Shown here: in pieces, positions 57,930 to 64,000 of the stretch
How the letters are laid out: every line of letters starts with the position of its first letter
Numbering within the stretch: the first letter of the stretch is position 1
From: Torymus aiolomorphi
Taxonomy: Eukaryota > Arthropoda > Insecta > Hymenoptera > Torymidae
NCBI GenBank assembly: GCA_036365515.1
Contig: CM070874.1
Location: 166,063,297 to 166,127,296, forward strand
DNA length: 64,000 bases
Direction of reading: 5' to 3'
Notes under the pieces: model-generated
The model's input: the letters and a program-made list of their open reading frames with translations, nothing else
Told to the model about the DNA's origin: nothing
Databases searched by the model: none
Program-made: the position numbers and the translations under genes

Positions 57930-58705
57930 TTATTTTAGAAAAAATTTGCATTCGCGATGTCGCACGATAACAAACGTAAAAATTGTCCAATCGTCCTGAA
58001 ATTTGGCACAGATGTAGATTTTATATATCTTCAGATGGAGATCATTGCCCAAAAAAATCGGTCCATTACGAAAAAAGATATTTGAGGTTAAGTATTTTTA
58101 AAAAATTCTTTCGAATTGCGTTTTCTCACATAATACTTGATTTATCGACATAAAATATTAACCACTTATTACTCTCAGTGTTTACTCAGAGAATACTTGA
58201 TTTATCGACTTAAAATTTTAACCACTTAATAAACTCATTGAAGACTATATTTAGTTAAAATTTTGAGAGATTATCTTCATTTGTTTTTGAAACAAAAATT
58301 ATTTGAAAAAATTTGCATTTTCTTTGTCACTTTATAACAAGAGCAATAATTATTCAATCGTCCTGAAATTTGGCCCAATTGTAGCTTTTATGTATCTTCC
58401 AATCGAGATCGTTGCCCAAAAAAATCGGTCCATTGCGACCAAAAATATTTGAGCTGAAAAATTTGTCTTAAAAATTTTTGAACAGTGTTCTCTCAGAGAA
58501 AATTTGATTTATCGACTTAAAATTTTAACCACTTAATAAACTCATTGAAGACTATATTTGGTTAAAATTTTAAGAGATTATCTTCATTTGTTTTTTAGAA
58601 CAAAACTATTTTAGAAAAAATTTGAGTTTTCGTTGTCGCATGATGACATGAGTAAAGTTATCCAATCGTCCTGAAATTTGGCACAGATTTAGCTTTTATA
58701 TATCG
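57930..58705 (-). repeat. ~290-bp interspersed repeat, continued
   Basis: Resumes the array interrupted at 56391. It ends abruptly at TTATATATCG, where a GC-rich segment begins. Confidence 0.8.
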
Positions 58706-59530
58706 TGTAACGGGGTATATTTAAGAGAGGGTATTAATCCCTCTCTAGAGTGCGCGAAGGCAATATTCGGGCGTACTCTACGCTCGTCGTTGTAGAATAA
58801 CCTGTAGGCTGGAGCGGGCGCAGCGGCACGGGCTACGGACGGGTGCGCCCGGCCTCTATTGTAGAAAGCCTAGGCCGCTTTCTACTAGAGCTGACGGCGC
58901 GATCTGCCGCTGCTGCTAACTTCGACGAACGAACTATCTACGGCTAGCTATGAACTAGCCTTACCTATCTCCACCGGTGTTCCCGTACAACGCCGCTTAG
59001 GGTAACCTGAGCGACTTAAACTTACAATTCTCTGTTGACGATGCTCCTCTAGGAGGTGATGCCTCCGACTTACTGCAGTTGCTGAAAAGTAGAGGGTGGT
59101 ATTCTGGCAGAAAGGGAACGTTTACTCGCAAATATAACGCATGATTCCAGATGTTAAATAAAACCAAAAGTTTTTATTGAAACGAAAGAGAAATGAATCG
59201 CGCTAGGGGCATGAAGCCCGAACAAACTTCTACACTGGGACGCATATACCGAGACTTAACTAGAAGCCGGCTGGTCGCGCAGCCGGCATAACCGCGTCGA
59301 GAAATGCCACGAAATGGCCTCCGCACGCGCATACAGGGGGCCGCTTGCCACTACGCAAGTGGCGTTGGATAGTCGCAAAACACAATTTCTCTCGTGGCCG
59401 CTCGCACGCAGAGACCTACGCGGCACATAAAACAGGTGGATAACTTACATTTTTGGCTGGCCAGCCGACGCGTCCACTTCTCTCTCTCTCTCTCTCTCGG
59501 GCGAGGCGCCGCACAGTAGGCAGAACTGGA
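58706..59530. mobile_element. GC-rich LTR-like island
   Basis: Begins TGTAACGGGGTATATTTAAG in the middle of a repeat unit. Contains AATAAA at about 59160, clusters of CGGC/GCCG blocks and (TC)n at 59479-59499. TG at the start suggests an LTR, but no matching CA end, target duplication or coding domain is found, and the repeat unit does not resume on the far side. May be a truncated insertion. Confidence 0.35.
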
Positions 59531-59559
59531 AAATGTTGTGTCAAAATCGTAGAACTTCG

Positions 59560-60120
59560 CGAAAAAAATTTTTAGCGACTTAAAAATTTAGCAACTTACT
59601 GATGAGCTTGCGTACAATTGAGGAAAATTATTAGATAAAGAAAAAAAATTGCTGAGATATTTGAATCGAATGTATAGCATTCGAAAGAGCATTAAAATAC
59701 CTATATTTTCTAAAAAAAAAATTTCTCTAGCTATCACGGTTCTTTTGTTATTAACAAAAACGTGTTTTTTTTCTTAAAAAGCTTACAACTCCTAAACTAA
59801 ACGGTCAATTTTCTTGAAAAAAATTATGATAATGCAAAATATAAATAGCTATAATCTGTAAAAATTTGAATCCATTTTGTCGACTAGTTTTTGAGAAAAA
59901 AATTGAAATGTGAAAAAAATGAGTTTTGTATGTACAACGATTACGGGAGTAAAATTGACTTAATCGCTTTAAAATTTCTTGTAGAGGTAGATTTTGAATA
60001 GTTTTCGGCTGAGTTCTTTGAGCAAAATGATTCGTCCATAAATTTCAGAGATTTTGAGGTTAAGATTTTTTAAAATTTTTTTCCAAATCGTAATTTCTCG
60101 AGAACGGCTTGATGAATCAG
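59560..60120 (-). repeat. Degenerate ~290-bp repeat, inverse orientation
   Basis: Same landmarks as 13600-14345: CTAGCTATCACGGTTCTTTT, ATGATAATGCAAAATATAAATAG and TGAGTTTTGTATGTACAACG. The two stretches match over about 450 bp. Confidence 0.75.
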
Positions 60121-60149
60121 CTACATATTTATAGACAATTTTGTGTGTG

Positions 60150-60395
60150 ATACAGTGCGTCCCAAAACTATAGAAATACCTAGTTGTTACACGGTATAAG
60201 TAGTGTAAGCCTCGCAAATTAATGTGATAATCAGTCAGAACTTTTTTTACATGTTTCAAACATAAAACCCAAACGAAATCAATCGTTTTAAGGTGTTAAA
60301 AGCCATAAAAATATTTTTTTTATTCACTTTATTTAAAAAATGAACAAAATTATTAACAATTTTGCCGTCCCATAACTATAGAAACACTTTACAAA
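60150..60395. mobile_element. Remnant with repeated Tc1-like end motif
   Basis: CAGTGCGTCCCAAAACTATA at 60152 follows TA, and TGCCGTCCCATAACTATAG recurs in the same orientation at 60362. These look like copies of a Tc1-type terminal sequence; the complementary end is absent, so this is a truncated remnant. Confidence 0.35.
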
Positions 60396-61244
60396 TTCTC
60401 TATTAAACCAAGTGATACTTTGTTTTCATTCATAGTTTTTATTAATTTCTTATAGAATAACTACTTTTATGCATAGAATATATTTATTTTCAGAAAGAAG
60501 TTGATTTTTTCTTAATTGTGAAGATACTAATCAACTACGTTTTAACTGTGTATTTGCACAATATTTTATAATAACAATATTCAAAACAAGCAACGCCGAT
60601 TCCGAGTACTCCAGCAAAACGTAAACATACGATCGAGTTCGTTGGCTGCAGGAGGGGGTGCGCGGTGAGAGGAGCGGCGCGCGCGGTGCGAAGGGACCTC
60701 CTCCCCACGCCCAAAAACCGGTTCTCTGACGAACCTCCTTAACCGTCTTATCGTCGATAATGTAGATGCTTTCTTAAGGCCATGTGATACTCAAATGAAA
60801 ATCCCTACCTTACCGATATGTCGGTAACAGACTGTATATTGAGTAATAATTAAATTATGAATAATTTTTTTAACAAAAACGCTCTGTCAGGCGCTCGGGA
60901 ATTCTTCGAAGATGATTATGTCAAAGTTTCACAATTGAAATAATAACTGTCATCGAGTTATTTAGTTTTTAGTCATATTTTTTAGCTAAAAATTGAATAA
61001 CAGCTCGAATATACATCGGATTTGCGTGAAATTTAACACATATGCTTGTTGTATCATTTGCGAGCGCCTGACAGTCTTCTTTTTTTGAAAGTCGCCAAAA
61101 AGTATTATTTTATTTTTTTACATAAATAAACTTCCGACACTAAGTTGTGAGGTTGGCATCACTTCTATATCACTATCGTAAAATGGCAGACAGTAAGGCA
61201 TACCAACCTTTTTTCACGCGACGTATTTGTTTACGTTGTATTTT
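60396..61244. other. No supported gene; CpG-rich core
   Basis: A CpG-rich block at 60590-60730 (GCGCGGTGAGAGGAGCGGCG) lies in A/T-rich DNA. No ORF is associated with it. Confidence 0.5.
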
Positions 61245-61623
61245 TTTCGGAAATGGCAGTAGATGGCGCTATGACTACCATTTGAAAAATAAAATTATAA
61301 ATTATATGATAAAATGATAATTAAAGTAAAATAGAATTGAAAAACTTCAGCTTTGCAAATTATCTGATTATTGTTGTGCGATATACATATACATATATCT
61401 AAACGATAGAATAGCGATGAATTGCGTTCATAACCTCAAAATCATCATGTGATAATGTTTTGAATATGATATTGTTTTCGGTAATGGCAGTAGATGGCGC
61501 TATGACTACCATTTGGAAAATAAAATTATAAATTATATGATAAAATGATAATTAAAGTAAAATAGAATTGAAAAACTTCAGCTTTGCAAATTATCTGATT
61601 ATTGTTGTGCGATATACATATAC
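61245..61623. repeat. Direct duplication, ~145-bp units
   Basis: The block from AATGGCAGTAGATGGCGCTA to TTGTGCGATATACATATAC occurs at 61252-61395 and again at 61483-61623, nearly identical, 230 bp apart. Both copies are non-coding. Confidence 0.92.
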
Positions 61624-62403
61624 GGCCGAATCCATCTCAAATCAGACAGCCCGCGTATGCCTATTTCACCTATCATGTTGAAATAAAAATATTTATGTTC
61701 TACTCGAAAAAATATTTTACACGTGTTTTTTTATTTTTTTGTTTCATCAAAATTTCATGCGTTCAGCGATGCCGAAAAATTCCGAGAAAATTCTTCCATT
61801 GAGAAAAAAAATTTTCAATGTGATTTTCAAACTGCTATTGTTTCAGCAGTTTTTCGAGCTTTTAAACGTGTAACACACAATTTCACTCAGTTTTGAGCCC
61901 TCTTTAACGGCCTTAATGTCATTTTCAAAAAAAATAAAAAATCCACGAGCTATGCACTTTTTACTGAAAAATTCATTTTTTAGGGAAGTGCCTTTTTCTC
62001 GAAAACCCCATGTTTTTTTTGCACAATTTTTGTTGTCGTGATAGAGGACGGTAATGCCTAGCTAGACGTATTTGTGAGATTCGGTACTTTTTCCCTGGGA
62101 TAGCGATCACTAATGAGATAACACACAAACAAATTTTTCACGCCTAATGCTTATATATATATAGTCAATGATATTAGAGTCAATGTAAAGGTATTTATCT
62201 TTGTGCGTATGTAATATACATGTACGTGCGCCTACTTATAGGAGTATATGTACTAGTACATTTGTCCGCTAGATGGATATGGTTTGACTTAACATTTACA
62301 AAGAAAAGTTCGGTTTCTGCTATATATCACACATCTCGTCTTATCTAAAACCATCATCTTTTGGAAAATTATTACATATTTACACCTTATCAACTCAACT
62401 ACG
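61624..62403. other. Upstream region of the terminal gene
   Basis: A/T-rich. TATATATATATAG at 62155-62167 could serve as a TATA element but is 240 bp from the ATG. No other gene seen. Confidence 0.4.
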
Positions 62404-64000
62404 ATGTCTCAATATTACTCAACAGAGAGAATCAAATGTGCAGACTTTTTAGACAAACACAAACAAATTATTTACAAATCTAGTTCCGTACGTTTAAAAC
62501 AACTTGAGAATCTTGCTCATCCATTGAAGCACCTCTATCCTCATTTACCTTTGACACCTTCTACATATCTGTGTCAACATTGTTACAATCGTGCTTTAGA
62601 ATTGGTGAGTAGTACTGACAATCAATTTATAACGGATAATGAAGTTACCGATAACGTAGTTGATAGAGATGAAGATTTTTTACCAAGTACTCCAGAACGC
62701 ATTGAAGAATTTAATAATGAAATAAGTACATCTTTCTTAGGTTCTGTATCGCCTCTTAAAAGAAAAAATCTTATACATGAAAAATCAATTGAAAATTACG
62801 TAACAAAGAAGAAAAAAAAAATACTTTCAACATTGTCTAATACCCTTGATGTGAAGTTGAACAATGTTTATGACGTTTCTATAACAGCAAATGAATCAAC
62901 TGTATGCCATTGTACAGAATGGCTACAAAATCTTGGTCTAGCCTTGCAAAAGTGTTCTACGGTATCAGAAAAAATAAAAATTCTGACTTTGCTACCTTCA
63001 TCCTTTACAAAACATGAAATTTTATCTTTATTTCCAGAAATAACAATGTATATGATCAACAAATCGAGAAATCTTGTTAAAGAAAAAGGAATTTATTCAG
63101 AACCAGATGCATATTCAGGCCATCCGATTGATGAAAACATGGAAAAAATTGTTATGGAATATTATTTAAATGATGATTTTAATTGTTCAAGACAAAGTCC
63201 TAATAAATGTGACGTTGTTACAATTAAAGTTAACAATAAAAAAGAGAAAAAAGTTAAGCGTTTTCTTACTCGAAGTTTAAAAGAGACGTATAAAGTATTT
63301 AAAAATGATTATCCAGAATTGAGAATTGGAAAATCGAAATTTTATAGTTTGCGACCAAAGTATGTCTTACTTAGCCCCATCAAAGAAGTTTGTCTCTGTA
63401 TCTATTGCGCAAATTATGATTTATTTCTTACGAGCTTAATTAATTTTAGAGGGAGTAACGTCACAGAGTTGGATGAAAGTCGGTCACAAATAATAAATGC
63501 AACAATGTGTTCTGAGCCATCTGATTTATGTTATTTACAAGAATGTAAACTATGTCCAGGGATTAAGGGAATTACGTTTCATGTTTTAAAACTGCAAGAT
63601 GTAGAAGGCACAGAAGAAATTACATATGCTTTGTGGGATAATGGAAACCTGATTAAAAAGACACTATCAATTTCTGCTTTTAAAGATGAACTTTCGGTTT
63701 GGACCATGAGGGTTAGTACTCACATGTATGTAAAAAATATACAACGCAAAGCTATAAAAACAGAAAGAGAAAGTGCTAAAAAAGACTCACATCATTTAGT
63801 TCTTCAAATAGACTTCGCTGAAAACTGGGCTGTGATTCATAATAAAGCTGTTCAAGGAAATCATTGGGTTAATGATCAAATTTCTATTTTCACAGCAGTC
63901 TCTTATCAAGGGGATTCGACACAAAGTTTCGCAGTTATAAGTGATGACCGAAAACATGATTCAGCGTATGCTTTGCTAGCAGTACAAAAAATTATAAAAT
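62404..64000 (+). CDS. Long intact ORF, transposase-like/uncharacterised, runs off the window
   Basis: From the ATG at 62404 (MSQYYSTERIKCADFLDKHK) 532 codons are open to the last base with no stop. Residues 58-65 give CQHCYNRA, and Cys pairs recur in EVCLCIYCANYDLF, and CYLQECKLCPG. Later comes LVLQIDFAENWAVIHNKAVQ, then VISDDRKHDSAYALLAV. Isolated Asp in hydrophobic strands (QIDFAENW, VISDD) look like an RNase H-fold DDE transposase core, as in an uncharacterised repetitive protein family I have seen in insects and cnidarians; that assignment is inference. A Lys-rich stretch (KKKKKI) may be a nuclear signal. Single exon, A/T-ending codons. This is the only long gene here without a lesion. 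Confidence 0.7.
   Translation, partial: MSQYYSTERIKCADFLDKHKQIIYKSSSVRLKQLENLAHPLKHLYPHLPLTPSTYLCQHCYNRALELVSSTDNQFITDNEVTDNVVDRDEDFLPSTPERIEEFNNEISTSFLGSVSPLKRKNLIHEKSIENYVTKKKKKILSTLSNTLDVKLNNVYDVSITANESTVCHCTEWLQNLGLALQKCSTVSEKIKILTLLPSSFTKHEILSLFPEITMYMINKSRNLVKEKGIYSEPDAYSGHPIDENMEKIVMEYYLNDDFNCSRQSPNKCDVVTIKVNNKKEKKVKRFLTRSLKETYKVFKNDYPELRIGKSKFYSLRPKYVLLSPIKEVCLCIYCANYDLFLTSLINFRGSNVTELDESRSQIINATMCSEPSDLCYLQECKLCPGIKGITFHVLKLQDVEGTEEITYALWDNGNLIKKTLSISAFKDELSVWTMRVSTHMYVKNIQRKAIKTERESAKKDSHHLVLQIDFAENWAVIHNKAVQGNHWVNDQISIFTAVSYQGDSTQSFAVISDDRKHDSAYALLAVQKIIK

Overview
The window is an A+T-rich stretch of an animal genome, most probably an insect and plausibly hymenopteran. This is judged from spliceosomal introns of 66-80 bp, TATA/CCAAT promoters, and transposon and virus-like gene families known to be expanded in insects; the species cannot be named from the sequence. 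It is almost entirely accessory DNA. I see no tRNA, rRNA or CRISPR, and no certain single-copy housekeeping gene.

Layout. 1-12.8 kb: a degraded autonomous Helitron of the Helentron type (tandem OTU protease domains, Lys/Arg-rich region, DUF6570-like segment, HxH/YxxxY Rep nuclease, Pif1-like helicase fused to an AP-type endonuclease). It is broken by point mutations and by at least three nested insertions. 12.8-22 kb: a mosaic of repeats, including copies of a repeat that ends in a short hairpin, two islands of GNA-loop mini-hairpins, a foldback carrying SWIM zinc-finger gene fragments, a solo-LTR candidate and two MITEs. 22.1-30.3 kb: an eroded, intron-containing protein-primed-type family B DNA polymerase gene (minus strand), a small minus-strand gene after it, and a divergent plus-strand gene sharing a bidirectional promoter. 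A 3.0-kb mariner-like element (TIR arms about 600 bp, own broken transposase) sits inside the polymerase gene. 30.4-37.6 kb: small intronless ORFs, several followed by stem-loops with the geometry of the replication-dependent histone mRNA 3' end (6-bp stem, 4-nt loop), including a tandem array of four with compensatory stem changes. A foldback element lies at 33.4-35.4 kb. 37.6-51.1 kb: a giant imperfect palindrome, arms about 6.3 kb, each arm carrying a small TATA-driven gene with a histone-like stem-loop, a DUF8207-like gene broken differently in the two arms, a 24-25 bp satellite and other tandem repeats. 51.2-62 kb: non-coding sequence, a ~290-bp repeat family, a piggyBac-type foldback with clean TTAA target duplication, a second full copy of the hairpin-ended element, a GC-rich LTR-like island and a direct duplication. 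62.4 kb to the end: one long intact ORF that runs off the window.

How the parts relate. The polymerase, its divergent partner, the DUF8207-like gene and the small stem-loop genes look like pieces of one virus-like (Polinton/adintovirus-like) element family, now inactive as judged by stops, an exonuclease-site substitution and a missing polymerase block. The recurring histone-type stem-loops and shared promoter modules suggest a common S-phase-linked expression strategy; that is inference. Most other material is nested mobile DNA whose insertion order can be read from restored target sites.
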